From Paenibacillus sp. (lineage in GTDB: Bacteria > Bacillota > Bacilli > Paenibacillales > Paenibacillaceae): 13,338 nt of DNA. Position 1 is the stretch's first letter. Every line of letters begins with the position of its first letter. The translations under genes and the position numbers were made by a program. Below are positions 1 to 7,053 of the stretch, one piece after another. Below the pieces are notes generated by a model that saw only the letters and a list, made by a program, of their open reading frames with translations, made no database searches and was not told the origin of the DNA. The stretch lies in contig JAQSXN010000030.1 of assembly GCA_029256665.1 (NCBI GenBank), positions 1 to 13,338 on the forward strand, written 5' to 3'.

Positions 1-423
1 GATCGTACCTGGAAGCGGAAAACGCAGCGTATCGGTTCGTCGCTTGCCGTCCACCTGCGAACGAAAGCCGAATTGTCCGGCGAGCCAGTCCTGGAACGTA
101 TCTCTCGCCGCAGCCCCGTCCGCCGACTGGAGCGTGTCGAGTCCCGCCTTCAGATCGCCGCGGGCGACAAGCTCCTTGGCTTCCTCCAGCAGCATGTAAT
201 CGAGCGGCACGAGGAACGCAAGCTCCGATCGGTTGCCTCTGCCGCGTTTCGACTCCCACCGGATCCAGCCTTCGCTCTCCATCCGCTTCAGAATCATGAC
301 CATGTTGCGCGTCGTGCACGCGAGCTGCTCCGCAAGCTCGAACGTTGTCGTCAGCGCGGCTTCGCCGTCGGCAACCGACGAATAAGCGCGCCTGAGCGCG
401 ATATAATGCCGCCTGATTTTCAT
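1..423 (-). CDS. SgrR-type transcriptional regulator with N-terminal winged helix (partial, C-terminus beyond left edge)
   Basis: The minus strand is open from an ATG at 423-421 to the window edge, 141 codons without a stop. The start is MKIRRHYIALRRAYS, followed by a helix-turn-helix-like segment at about residues 25-62 (TTTFELAEQLACTTRNMV, then a recognition helix and a basic RGRG wing). Near the edge is DTLRFPLPG, the kind of junction that leads into the extracellular-solute-binding-like domain of SgrR proteins. In this family an N-terminal DNA-binding domain is fused to a family-5 solute-binding-like domain that senses a small ligand in the cytoplasm. Full members are about 550-600 residues, so roughly three quarters is missing here. 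An AGAGGAG ribosome binding site sits 9 bases before the ATG; the other nearby ATG runs straight into a stop. The gene diverges from the membrane protein at 539. Family assignment is from motif memory; the ligand is unknown. Confidence 0.8.
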   Translation of the reverse strand, partial: MKIRRHYIALRRAYSSVADGEAALTTTFELAEQLACTTRNMVMILKRMESEGWIRWESKRGRGNRSELAFLVPLDYMLLEEAKELVARGDLKAGLDTLQSADGAAARDTFQDWLAGQFGFRSQVDGKRRTDTLRFPLPGTI

Positions 424-538
424 GATTCCATGCTCCTCTATCGTAAAATATGAAATTAAAATCATTCAAATTGCACTTTTTGTTCTTATTTTATAGGTTA
501 CAATAAAAGGAGAAAAAAGCAAAGGGAGGGCACAAGAG

Positions 539-2068
539 ATGAGAGATCCAGCGCCGTGGCTGAAGAGGTATAGCCGGATGTGGATGATCGCTCTGCTGCT
601 GGGCTTGATCGGACAATATTTATTCGTTGAACAACCGTTTGGACTATCGGTGACTCTATTTGTCGCGGGATTATACGGGTTGTTCTTTTATTCGGCGAAA
701 GGCAGACTCGGAGGATATGACAAATGGAAGGGTCAATCCAAGACGGGATGGCTGCTGTTCGTGCCGATCGCGGGACTCGCGCTAAGCTATTCCCTATTCG
801 CGAACGAGATGTTTCTCGCGCTGAACATACCGGCGCTCATGCTGCTGATGGTCGCCCAGACGATGCTGCTGACGCGCGGCGGCTCGCAGCCTTGGCACCG
901 TCTCGGATTCTACGCCGATCTGCTTATGCAGTGGCTGATCATTCCGCTGACGCATATCGCGGTGCCGTTCGGCATTATGGCCGGCTGGCTGCGCATAGGC
1001 AAAGGGAGCGGGCCGTTTGGCGGCAGAATCGGCAAGATCGCCGTCGGACTGATCATCGCTTTGCCGCTGCTCATGATCGTCGTTTCCCTGCTCGCTTCCG
1101 CGGACGGCATCTTCCAATCGTGGCTTGCGCATCTGCCGAATCTGCTGGACGATGAAGTTCTCGGTGAAGGCATAGCGAGAATCTTCCTGGGATCGATAAT
1201 CGCCTTCTATACGTTCTGCTTCGTATGGGGGCTATTGTTCCGGAAGCCCAAGACGGACGCGGCGCTGGAAGCGGCGTTCCCCAAGGATCCCCACGGGACG
1301 GCGACGGCCAGCCGGGAGTCGGTCGCCTATATCGATTCGACGATCGCCGCTACCGTCTTGGTCTGCGTGAACGTTGTGTATGTTTTGTTCGTTGCCATTC
1401 AATTCTCGTATTTGTTCGGCGCCGCGGAGGGGCTGCTTCCAGCCGGAACGGCATACGCCGAATATGCGAGGAAGGGCTTCTCCGAGCTTGTGGCGGTTTC
1501 GATCATCAATATGGGACTGCTGCTGTTCGGGCTGCATTTTGTCAAGAAGGAGAGCGTCGTGCTCGATCGGCTCAGACAGCTGCTGTTGACAGTGCTTATG
1601 TGCTGTACGGTGGTCATGCTAATGTCGGCGTACGGACGGTTATCACTATACGAGGAGGCGTACGGCTTCACTCATCAGAGACTGCTGGTTCACGGCTTTA
1701 TGATTCTGCTTGCTGTCATGATGCTGGCTGCCATCGTTCGGATTTGGTACGGCAGATATTCGCTGGCGAAGGTGAATATCGCGCTTGCCGTTGCCGCGTA
1801 CGTCATCATGAATTATGCTAATCTTGACGCGCGAATCGCGGAGAACAACGTGGATCGGTTCGAGCGTTCCGGCCGCATCGATTGGGCGTACATGGAGACG
1901 CTCTCGCCGGACGCCGCGCCGGCTCTGGTCGAGCTAAAGGAGAAAAGACCGGAGCTGACGGAGGTTCGCGATATTTTGGAACGGATGAAGAGAAAAGCCG
2001 AGGATCGCGAAGGCTGGCAGTCCTGGAATTTGTCCTACGGCCGGGTTGATCGGATCGCGGAGAAGTAG
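539..2068 (+). CDS. DUF4173-type polytopic membrane protein
   Basis: This 509-residue protein has about 12 hydrophobic segments spread from near residue 15 to about residue 430. A soluble, charged C-terminal part of about 80 residues follows. After the last membrane segment comes NLDARIAENNVDRF, then IDWAYMETLSPDAAPAL. This N-x-D-x-x-IA-x-x-N-x-x-R pattern is typical of the DUF4153/DUF4173 integral membrane families, whose biochemical role is not established. The start is supported by an AGGGAGGG ribosome binding site at about 521-530. The neighbouring phosphoesterase begins 19 bases after the stop, so the two are probably co-transcribed. DUF4173 genes often sit beside sensor kinases or regulators, but the only regulator here is the divergent SgrR-like gene. 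Function unknown; family call is fairly confident. Confidence 0.8.
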   Translation: MRDPAPWLKRYSRMWMIALLLGLIGQYLFVEQPFGLSVTLFVAGLYGLFFYSAKGRLGGYDKWKGQSKTGWLLFVPIAGLALSYSLFANEMFLALNIPALMLLMVAQTMLLTRGGSQPWHRLGFYADLLMQWLIIPLTHIAVPFGIMAGWLRIGKGSGPFGGRIGKIAVGLIIALPLLMIVVSLLASADGIFQSWLAHLPNLLDDEVLGEGIARIFLGSIIAFYTFCFVWGLLFRKPKTDAALEAAFPKDPHGTATASRESVAYIDSTIAATVLVCVNVVYVLFVAIQFSYLFGAAEGLLPAGTAYAEYARKGFSELVAVSIINMGLLLFGLHFVKKESVVLDRLRQLLLTVLMCCTVVMLMSAYGRLSLYEEAYGFTHQRLLVHGFMILLAVMMLAAIVRIWYGRYSLAKVNIALAVAAYVIMNYANLDARIAENNVDRFERSGRIDWAYMETLSPDAAPALVELKEKRPELTEVRDILERMKRKAEDREGWQSWNLSYGRVDRIAEK

Positions 2069-2087
2069 AAGAGGGGGAGGCATCTTC

Positions 2088-2942
2088 ATGAGCAGGGCGA
2101 AACGGTGGTGGTTGATCTATATTCCGGCTTTTATTCTCGTAATGTATTTGTTCTTGTATTTCGAGAACAACGCGATCGGCGTAACCAGCTACCGGCTCTC
2201 ATCGGAGAAGCTGCCGCAAGGGTTCGACAGCTACCGGATCGTCCAGCTCTCCGATCTTCAGAGCAAGATGTTCGGGCGCGATCAGAAGCCTCTCATCCGC
2301 AAGGTAGAGAAGCTGAAGCCGGACATAATCGTCGTGACCGGCGACTTGGTCGACGCCACTCATTATGACGGAGAAGCAAGCATGGCGATGATGAGGGGCA
2401 TGGTCGACATCGCACCGGTCTACATGGTGCCGGGCAACCACGAATTCGGGGCGAAGGAGTTTCCCCAGCTGGCAAAAAGGCTTCGGGAGATCGGCGTGCA
2501 TGTTATGCGCAACGAGCATGAGCTGATCCCGCTCGGCGACGGGGTGCTGCGGCTCGTGGGCATCGACGACCCGATCTATAACCGCAAAGGCGACGGGGAT
2601 GTCGACAAGGTAAACATGCATCTGGAGGAAGCGATGGAAGGGATTCGGCATCCCGAGTCGTACACGGTGCTGCTCTCGCACCGGGCAGAGCTCTTTGACG
2701 TGTACGCGGAGCATGGATTCGACTTAAGCTTCGCCGGGCACGCGCATGGCGGGCAATTTCGCATCCCGTTCGTAGGCGGCGTCTACTCCCCGGAGCAAGG
2801 CTTTTGGCCCAAGCTGTCAGAGGGCAAACACGAGCGGAACGGATCGACGCATATTATCAGCCGCGGACTTGGCAACAGCGTAATCCCGCAGAGGCTGTTT
2901 AACCGGCCGGAAATTGTATCGGTCGACCTCGTTCGCGGCTAA
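2088..2942 (+). CDS. Membrane-anchored calcineurin-like metallophosphoesterase (YkuE/YaeI-like)
   Basis: The 284-residue protein starts at the ATG at 2088, which has a strong GAGGGGGAGG site 7 bases upstream; an in-frame TTG at 2046 lies inside the previous gene and is not preferred. Residues 7-24 form one hydrophobic helix, probably a signal anchor that puts the catalytic domain outside the membrane. Metallophosphoesterase motifs follow in order: SDLQ (D56, Q58), GDLVD (D86), GNHE (N117, H118), SH (H198) and GHAHGGQ (H218, H220). These ligate a two-metal centre in the family. Relatives hydrolyse phosphodiesters; some act on lipid headgroups such as UDP-diacylglucosamine. The first motif normally reads D-x-H, and here the histidine is glutamine, which may alter metal binding. 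It is likely in an operon with the membrane protein just upstream. The substrate cannot be read from sequence. Confidence 0.88.
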   Translation: MSRAKRWWLIYIPAFILVMYLFLYFENNAIGVTSYRLSSEKLPQGFDSYRIVQLSDLQSKMFGRDQKPLIRKVEKLKPDIIVVTGDLVDATHYDGEASMAMMRGMVDIAPVYMVPGNHEFGAKEFPQLAKRLREIGVHVMRNEHELIPLGDGVLRLVGIDDPIYNRKGDGDVDKVNMHLEEAMEGIRHPESYTVLLSHRAELFDVYAEHGFDLSFAGHAHGGQFRIPFVGGVYSPEQGFWPKLSEGKHERNGSTHIISRGLGNSVIPQRLFNRPEIVSVDLVRG

Positions 2943-3003
2943 ACGCAGTGGGTTTTCGCAACAAAAAGGCGTTTGTTCCTGATGGATGAGCGGGTACGAG
3001 ACC

Positions 3004-3016
3004 CGTCCGGCGGACG
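3004..3016. repeat. Perfect short palindrome before a -10-like box
   Basis: CGTCCG-G-CGGACG is a perfect inverted repeat with a one-base centre. It overlaps a second small stem (CGGGT at 2991-2995 with ACCCG at 3001-3005) and directly abuts TACAAT at 3017-3022. It could be an operator over a promoter for the next genes or just structured intergenic RNA. No convincing -35 box is visible at the expected distance. Confidence 0.35.
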
Positions 3017-3067
3017 TACAATAGGGTATGGATCATGACAGAATCGAAAGATGAGGAATGAGAGACC

Positions 3068-3280
3068 ATGCCCTGTTATTATGGCAAAGTCGTTATCGTC
3101 AGAAACGAAGGCACGATTATTTTCGGACATATATGGGAAAATTCGCCTACGATGAATTCCGTGTCGAACACGGGCTCCGGCGAAAGCACGGAGCAAGAAG
3201 AGGAAACCGAGACCGCGGAAAGCAGCTCGGCCAGAGGCAGGCGCGGCAGGAAGCGGCGGAAGAACAAGAAGCGAAGATAA
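3068..3280 (+). CDS. Small hypothetical protein with acidic linker and strongly basic C-terminal tail
   Basis: The 70-residue protein begins MPCYYGKVVIVRNEGTIIFG, a beta-rich-looking, evenly coded segment. A Ser/Thr/Glu-rich stretch (EQEEETETAE) follows, and the protein ends in a run of Arg and Lys (RGRRGRKRRKNKKRR). I do not recognise a named family. The tail would suit binding to nucleic acid or to an acidic surface, which is inference only. The possible ribosome binding site GAGG (3053-3056) is about 11 bases from the ATG, which is weak. The frame conflicts with a longer reading of the nucleotidyltransferase from 3058; I prefer this frame because its N-terminus looks protein-like while the competing one is Arg/His-rich and shadow-like. 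The stop lies 41 bases before the nucleotidyltransferase start. Confidence 0.55.
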   Translation: MPCYYGKVVIVRNEGTIIFGHIWENSPTMNSVSNTGSGESTEQEEETETAESSSARGRRGRKRRKNKKRR

Positions 3281-3321
3281 GAGCGTTGGCGTTGCCGGAT
3301 GGTAGAGTCGGAGGTGCCAGG

Positions 3322-4155
3322 ATGGGATTGGAGATTTGTCCGCAAGCGGTTAAGAACAAGATAGGTGCTCTATGCGAATTATTAAGCCGGAACTTGCCGT
3401 CGCTTGATTCCGTGTACCTATACGGTTCCGTCGCTTTGGGCGACTTCATCGAAGGATCTAGCGATATCGATTTTATAGCCGTTCATCGGAAGCCGTTAAG
3501 TCAAGCCGATATCGATGCTATAGCTATGATCCATCGCGAAGTCGAACATACGTTTCCGCAGACGGACGTCATGGGGACTTATTTGCTCAAAGGCGATTTG
3601 GGCAAGCCTTACGATGTAATTGGATCGGCCGTCACTTATTATGAGAAACGAATACATAGAAATGGACACGGAGCGGATTTGAATCCCGTTACGTGGTGGA
3701 CTCTCAAGCATCATGGGGTTGTAGCTTACGGTTCGCCGAATGGTCTGGGATACGAAGTCGAAGCCGAAAGCTTAGTTCGGTATGTCCTTGGCAACATGAA
3801 CAGCTATTGGCTCGGTTGGATAGGCCGTCTAGAGGAAGAGCTGGCGTTGACGGCAGGCGATGGAGGCCGTGAAATTGCGGCGGAGCAGCTTGATTATGCC
3901 GTGGAGTGGTGTGCGCTCGGCATGCTGCGGCAGCTGTACTCGATCCGAGAGCGGGATGTTATCGGCAAGGTCAAGGCTGGCTTTTACGGTATCGCGACGG
4001 TACCGGAACGCTGGCATGGATTAATTCGTGAAGCGATGGCCATCAAGCGGCTTGAGCCGGATCGATTCTATCGCTCTGATGCGAAGCGCCTTGAGGATCT
4101 TGCGGCGCTCCTTCGGTTTATTCATCGGGAAGCAAATGAAGGTGCTGCAGGATAA
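3322..4155 (+). CDS. AadA-like nucleotidyltransferase (aminoglycoside adenylyltransferase-type fold)
   Basis: The start is the ATG at 3322 with GGAGGTG 5 bases upstream, giving 277 residues. An open frame continues back to 3058 but lacks a good start and overlaps the small protein before it. The nucleotidyltransferase signature G-S-V-A-L-G-D then SSDIDF is at residues 35-51; G35-S36 would hold the nucleotide phosphates and D48/D50 would bind magnesium. The remainder is mainly alpha-helical, like the C-terminal DUF4111-type domain of ANT(3'')/ANT(9) enzymes, and the length is close to the 250-265 of that group. Such enzymes transfer AMP to a hydroxyl of streptomycin or spectinomycin, but many chromosomal relatives have no proven resistance role. 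No mobile element is nearby. The fold is a confident call; the substrate is not. Confidence 0.8.
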   Translation: MGLEICPQAVKNKIGALCELLSRNLPSLDSVYLYGSVALGDFIEGSSDIDFIAVHRKPLSQADIDAIAMIHREVEHTFPQTDVMGTYLLKGDLGKPYDVIGSAVTYYEKRIHRNGHGADLNPVTWWTLKHHGVVAYGSPNGLGYEVEAESLVRYVLGNMNSYWLGWIGRLEEELALTAGDGGREIAAEQLDYAVEWCALGMLRQLYSIRERDVIGKVKAGFYGIATVPERWHGLIREAMAIKRLEPDRFYRSDAKRLEDLAALLRFIHREANEGAAG

Positions 4156-4166
4156 GCGATTGACCT

Positions 4167-4198
4167 AGCGGGCATACTAGCATACTAGCAAGCGGGCA
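4167..4198 (+). repeat. Short nested direct repeats downstream of the nucleotidyltransferase
   Basis: The 8-base unit CATACTAG occurs twice in tandem (4173-4180 and 4181-4188). The pair is flanked by AGCGGGCA at 4167-4174 and again at 4191-4198. This looks like a small duplication in non-coding DNA. No function is suggested. Confidence 0.5.
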
Positions 4199-4277
4199 AG
4201 ATCGCCAGTTCCATCAATCGGCATAAATTCCATACATAAATTTAAAGTGATGATGAATTAATGCATCACATCATTAA

Positions 4278-4308
4278 AGGATCCTGATTAGGGTCCTATT
4301 TTTATTTT
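4278..4308 (+). terminator. Intrinsic terminator after the nucleotidyltransferase
   Basis: AGGATCC (4278-4284) pairs with GGGTCCT (4291-4297) through a TGATTA loop, with one G-U pair. ATTTTTATTTT follows directly. A weaker AT-rich hairpin (GTGATG 4247-4252 with CATCAC 4264-4269) precedes it. It would end transcripts from the left-hand genes before the amino acid transporter. Confidence 0.75.
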
Positions 4309-4344
4309 CGTTAGGTAATAATATCCATTACTTTAAGCATACTA

Positions 4345-4372
4345 TTGCTATTATCGCATTAGATATTATAAT
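4345..4372 (+). promoter_or_regulatory. Sigma-A-like promoter of the amino acid ABC transporter
   Basis: TTGCTA (4345-4350) and a perfect TATAAT (4367-4372) are 16 bases apart, 38 bases before the start codon of the binding protein. Just upstream is an inverted repeat GTAAT-N7-ATTAC (4315-4331), placed where a regulator could act next to the -35 box. The promoter is well supported by the motif; an operator role for the repeat is speculative. Confidence 0.65.
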
Positions 4373-4410
4373 AGTTGATGTTCGTAAATAAAAGAGGAGT
4401 TGGATTGTAC

Positions 4411-5220
4411 ATGAAAAAAATGGTAACGGCCCTGGCGGTTATCCTTATGACGGCTGCGCTGTCGGCTTGCGGCGCCGATCCGAAAAACGAAAACGGCGGA
4501 GCTCCCGTGGCAGATGAGCAGCCCAAAATGAAGATCGTGCTCGGCACAAGCGCGGACTATGCGCCTTACGAGTTCCATAAGATGATCGACGGCAAAGATC
4601 AAATCGTCGGCTTCGATATCGAGATCGCGAAGGAAATCGCGAAGGATTTGGGAGCGGAGCTGGAGATCCAAGACATGGACTTCGGGGGCTTGCTGCTTGC
4701 ATTGAACGCGGATAAAGTCGACTTTGTCATCTCCGGCATGACGCCGGACGAAGAACGCAAGAAGGAAGTCGACTTCACGGATATTTATTATATGGCGGGC
4801 CAAGGCGTTCTAATCAAAGCAGGGGAAGAGGGCAACTATTCGTCTCTGGACGATTTGAAAGGCAAGAAGATCGGCGTTCAGCAGGGTTCTATCCAGGAAG
4901 GAATCGCGAAAGAAATCGAAGGCGCGAAGCTGACTTCGTTGGCGAAAATTCCGGAGCTTGTCATGGAGCTGAACAGCGGCCGCGTCGACGCGCTTATTCT
5001 GGAGAAGCCGGTTGCCCAGCAATATGACGAAAAACAAAAAGAGATCGTCTTGTCGGGCATCGAGATCGAGCAGCCCGAAGAAGAGGCCGGTGCGGCGATC
5101 GCCGTTAAGAAGGGCAACAAAGAACTGCTCGACAACATCAACAAGACGCTTGAGCGTTTGAAAGCAAACGGCGACATCGACCGTTTCGTCATCGAAGCCA
5201 ACGAGCTGGTAGGCGAATAA
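4411..5220 (+). CDS. Polar amino acid ABC transporter substrate-binding lipoprotein (ArtP-like, probably arginine)
   Basis: This 269-residue family-3 solute-binding protein captures an amino acid outside the membrane and delivers it to the permease. A short signal peptide ends in the lipobox LSAC with C20 as the lipid-modified residue. The mature part has the family landmarks GTSADYAPYEF, GFDIEIAKEIA, QDMDFGGLLLAL, SGMTPDEERKKEVDFTD and KKIGVQQGSIQEG. These closely follow the pattern I recall for B. subtilis ArtP, the arginine-binding protein. Cystine or other polar amino acids remain possible. The ATG at 4411 is chosen because it gives a normal lipoprotein leader; AGAGGAG ends 11 bases upstream. 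In-frame TTG codons at 4375 and 4405 are less likely starts. The permease and ATPase genes follow directly, so all three form one transporter operon. Confidence 0.88.
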   Translation: MKKMVTALAVILMTAALSACGADPKNENGGAPVADEQPKMKIVLGTSADYAPYEFHKMIDGKDQIVGFDIEIAKEIAKDLGAELEIQDMDFGGLLLALNADKVDFVISGMTPDEERKKEVDFTDIYYMAGQGVLIKAGEEGNYSSLDDLKGKKIGVQQGSIQEGIAKEIEGAKLTSLAKIPELVMELNSGRVDALILEKPVAQQYDEKQKEIVLSGIEIEQPEEEAGAAIAVKKGNKELLDNINKTLERLKANGDIDRFVIEANELVGE

Positions 5221-5247
5221 AGCGCGGCCGCGGACGGGAGTTAACGC

Positions 5248-5904
5248 ATGGAATTGGATTTTTCTTTTTTAAGCGAATATTGGCCTTACTATGCGAACGG
5301 CGCTTGGATGACGCTGAAGCTATCGTTTTTCGGTGTTCTGCTGGGGACCGTCTTAGGTGTCGTGTTCGCGCTGCTGCGCATCTCGGGCTTCTGGCTGCTC
5401 CGTTTTCTCGCTTCGGCTTACATCGAGGTGATACGCGGAACGCCGATGCTCGTTCAGATCGTTATCATTTATTATGGATTGTCGGATTTCGGCATCAACC
5501 TGCCCGCGTTCACGGCAGGCGTGCTCGCTCTTACGATCAACAGCTCGGCGTACATGGCCGAGGTGTTCCGCGCGGGCATCGCGGCGATCGACAAGGGGCA
5601 GATGGAGGCGGCCAGATCGCTTGGACTCAGCAGGGGGCAGGCCCTACGATACGTCGTCATTCCCCAGGCTTTCCGCAACATGCTGCCGGCAATCGGCAAC
5701 GAATTTATTATTATCATCAAAGACTCGTCGCTCGTCTCCACGATCGGCATTGCGGAAATTTTGTATAACGCCCAGGTTATTCGAGGGGCGACTTACATCC
5801 CGCTTGAGCCGTTACTCGTGGCGGCGGCGATCTATTTCGTGATGACCTTCACGCTGTCGAAGCTGCTGGGCGCGCTGGAAAGGAAGCTGAATACGAATGA
5901 TTAA
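5248..5904 (+). CDS. Polar amino acid ABC transporter permease (HisM/ArtQ type)
   Basis: The 218-residue membrane protein has about five hydrophobic segments, as expected for this family. It carries the cytoplasmic EAA coupling loop beginning at E120 ([21 protein letters not shown]), which contacts the ATPase. RGTPMLVQ near residues 62-69 and [14 protein letters not shown] are typical of polar amino acid permeases of the His/Glu/Gln/Arg/opine group. GGGAG lies 7 bases before the ATG, and the gene begins 27 bases after the binding protein. Its end overlaps the ATPase start by 8 bases, indicating translational coupling. A single permease gene implies a homodimeric channel. Substrate is inferred from the binding protein. 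Confidence 0.9.
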   Translation: MELDFSFLSEYWPYYANGAWMTLKLSFFGVLLGTVLGVVFALLRISGFWLLRFLASAYIEVIRGTPMLVQIVIIYYGLSDFGINLPAFTAGVLALTINSSAYMAEVFRAGIAAIDKGQMEAARSLGLSRGQALRYVVIPQAFRNMLPAIGNEFIIIIKDSSLVSTIGIAEILYNAQVIRGATYIPLEPLLVAAAIYFVMTFTLSKLLGALERKLNTND

Positions 5905-6619
5905 CGTTCAGGGACTGCGCAAGGCGTACGGCAAGAACGAAATATTGAAGGGCATCGACGCCGAGATACGCCAAGGCGAAGTTGTCGTGGTGATCGGTCC
6001 GAGCGGCTCGGGCAAAAGCACGTTTCTTCGGTGCCTGAATCGGCTCGAGGAGCCGACGGGCGGCGAAATCCGCTTTAAGGATAAACTCGTGAGCGGCAAA
6101 CAATCGGAACTTAACGTCATTCGCCAGAAGCTTGGCATGGTGTTCCAGCAATTCAACCTGTTCCCTCATATGACGGTTATGGAAAATTTGCTGCTTGCGC
6201 CGACTAAGCTGAAGAAGACGGGGCGCGCCGAAGCGGAAGCGTTCGCGCTCGAGCTTCTGCGCTCGGTCGGCCTGGAGGATAAGCGCGACGCTTATCCGGG
6301 CAGGCTGTCCGGCGGCCAGAAACAGCGCATCGCGATCGCGCGGGCGCTGGCGATGCAGCCGGAGGTCATGCTGTTCGACGAGCCGACCTCGGCGCTGGAT
6401 CCCGAGATGGTCGGCGAGGTGCTCGACGTCATGAAGCGCCTTGCGGCGCAGGGCATGACGATGGTCATCGTCACGCACGAGATGGGGTTCGCCCGCGAGG
6501 TCGGCAGCCGGCTGCTGTTCATGGACGGCGGCGTCATCGTCGAAGAAGGCGTGCCTCGCGACGTGTTGGCCAATCCGCGGCATCCGCGCACGAAGGATTT
6601 CTTAAGCAAAGTGTTGTAA
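5897..6619 (+). CDS. Polar amino acid ABC transporter ATP-binding protein (GlnQ/ArtM type)
   Basis: This 240-residue ATPase powers the importer as a dimer on the cytoplasmic face. All nucleotide-binding motifs are intact: Walker [10 protein letters not shown] (G34-T42), Q-loop near Q85 in [12 protein letters not shown], signature LSGGQ (137-141), Walker B VMLFDEP (D161, E162) and switch histidine H194 in VTHEMG. The FNLFPHMT and [12 protein letters not shown] wording is typical of the amino acid subfamily (GlnQ, HisP, ArtM). Its ATG is inside the end of the permease gene, an 8-base overlap. A strong terminator begins 8 bases after the stop, so this is the last gene of the operon. Confidence 0.93.
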   Translation: MINVQGLRKAYGKNEILKGIDAEIRQGEVVVVIGPSGSGKSTFLRCLNRLEEPTGGEIRFKDKLVSGKQSELNVIRQKLGMVFQQFNLFPHMTVMENLLLAPTKLKKTGRAEAEAFALELLRSVGLEDKRDAYPGRLSGGQKQRIAIARALAMQPEVMLFDEPTSALDPEMVGEVLDVMKRLAAQGMTMVIVTHEMGFAREVGSRLLFMDGGVIVEEGVPRDVLANPRHPRTKDFLSKVL

Positions 6620-6626
6620 ACATAGG

Positions 6627-6676
6627 CGGCCCCGCGCGACATGATGTCGTGCGGGGCCGTTTCTTGTTGTTGTTTT
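6627..6676 (+). terminator. Strong intrinsic terminator of the amino acid transporter operon
   Basis: CGGCCCCGCGCGAC (6627-6640) pairs with GTCGTGCGGGGCCG (6646-6659) around an ATGAT loop: 14 pairs with one G-U. The T-rich tract TTTCTTGTTGTTGTTTT follows at 6660-6676. The unusually long, GC-rich stem should stop transcription efficiently. Confidence 0.93.
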
Positions 6677-6744
6677 AATAGTAGTAGCAGCAGGAGGAAG
6701 GTTAAGGGTTAGTGTAAGCGAATCTGCTGCTTCAACAAATCATT

Positions 6745-6929
6745 CTAACGGACACCGGTACCGCTATATGCCGCCATTTGACCTATCCACGAACGTAAGG
6801 GACACCAGCGACCTTATTTGTACCCAATCGCGCGCTAGGAGTGATATAACGCATTAATAGTGTCTTCTGTGTCCGTTAGATTCAGAAAAGCATGCCAATC
6901 GGCGATATAGAGGCATCTGTGTCCGTTAG
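6745..6929. repeat. Large imperfect inverted repeat built from 50-base phased units
   Basis: Four related blocks occur in this gap. CTAACGGACACC (6745-6756) and GTAAGGGACACC (6795-6806) lie in one direction. The reverse complement form TCTGTGTCCGTTAG occurs at 6866-6879 and 6916-6929. Both pairs are spaced exactly 50 bases, and all four are symmetric about base 6837. The spacers also match across the axis: CTATATGCCG on the left arm against CTATATCGCCG on the reversed right arm. No protein is encoded. It fits a palindromic intergenic repeat of the kind dispersed in Paenibacillus-like genomes; I have only a general memory of such sequences. It lies between convergent genes. Origin and role are unknown. 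Confidence 0.75.
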
Positions 6930-6972
6930 CTGGTTTGAGCTTGAGCGAGAAGCGCGTGCATCCCTGCTGATC

Positions 6973-7006
6973 AAAAAAAGGGACCCGCAGCAACGGGCCG
7001 CGGGCC
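6973..7006 (-). terminator. Intrinsic terminator of the minus-strand regulator
   Basis: Read on the minus strand, GGCCCGC (7006-7000) pairs with GCGGGTCC (6988-6981) with one bulged T, and a run of seven T follows at 6979-6973. It lies about 125 bases beyond the regulator stop and faces the transporter terminator, so the two convergent transcripts are separated. Confidence 0.7.
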
Positions 7007-7053
7007 AAAAGATATATATTATAAAAAAGGGGGTCGAGTTCTATTATAGGCCA

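Noticed and set aside
73..453. Plus-strand open frame of 126 codons at the left end
   Set aside because: It is the antisense shadow of the SgrR-like gene: Arg/His-rich, no good ribosome binding site, no recognisable motif.
471..504. Promoter for the DUF4173 gene (TTGCAC with TATAGG or TACAAT)
   Set aside because: Spacings of 15 and 22 bases are poor, so the AT-rich region may hold a promoter but I cannot place it.
2046..2087. Upstream TTG start for the phosphoesterase
   Set aside because: It lies in the preceding gene without a ribosome binding site; ATG 2088 follows GAGGGGGAGG.
2941..2974. Terminator after the phosphoesterase (AAACGC/GCGTTT)
   Set aside because: The stem is only 6 pairs with a 22-base loop and no T-tract follows.
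3058..3321. N-terminal extension of the nucleotidyltransferase
   Set aside because: The extension is Arg/Gln-rich with no family counterpart, while ATG 3322 has an excellent ribosome binding site and gives normal family length.
5849..6583. 244-codon minus-strand open frame
   Set aside because: Shadow of the ABC ATPase gene, which has all nucleotide-binding motifs intact.
6745..6929. CRISPR array
   Set aside because: Spacing is regular, but the blocks are only 12-14 bases, occur in opposite directions, and the spacers are themselves related across the axis.
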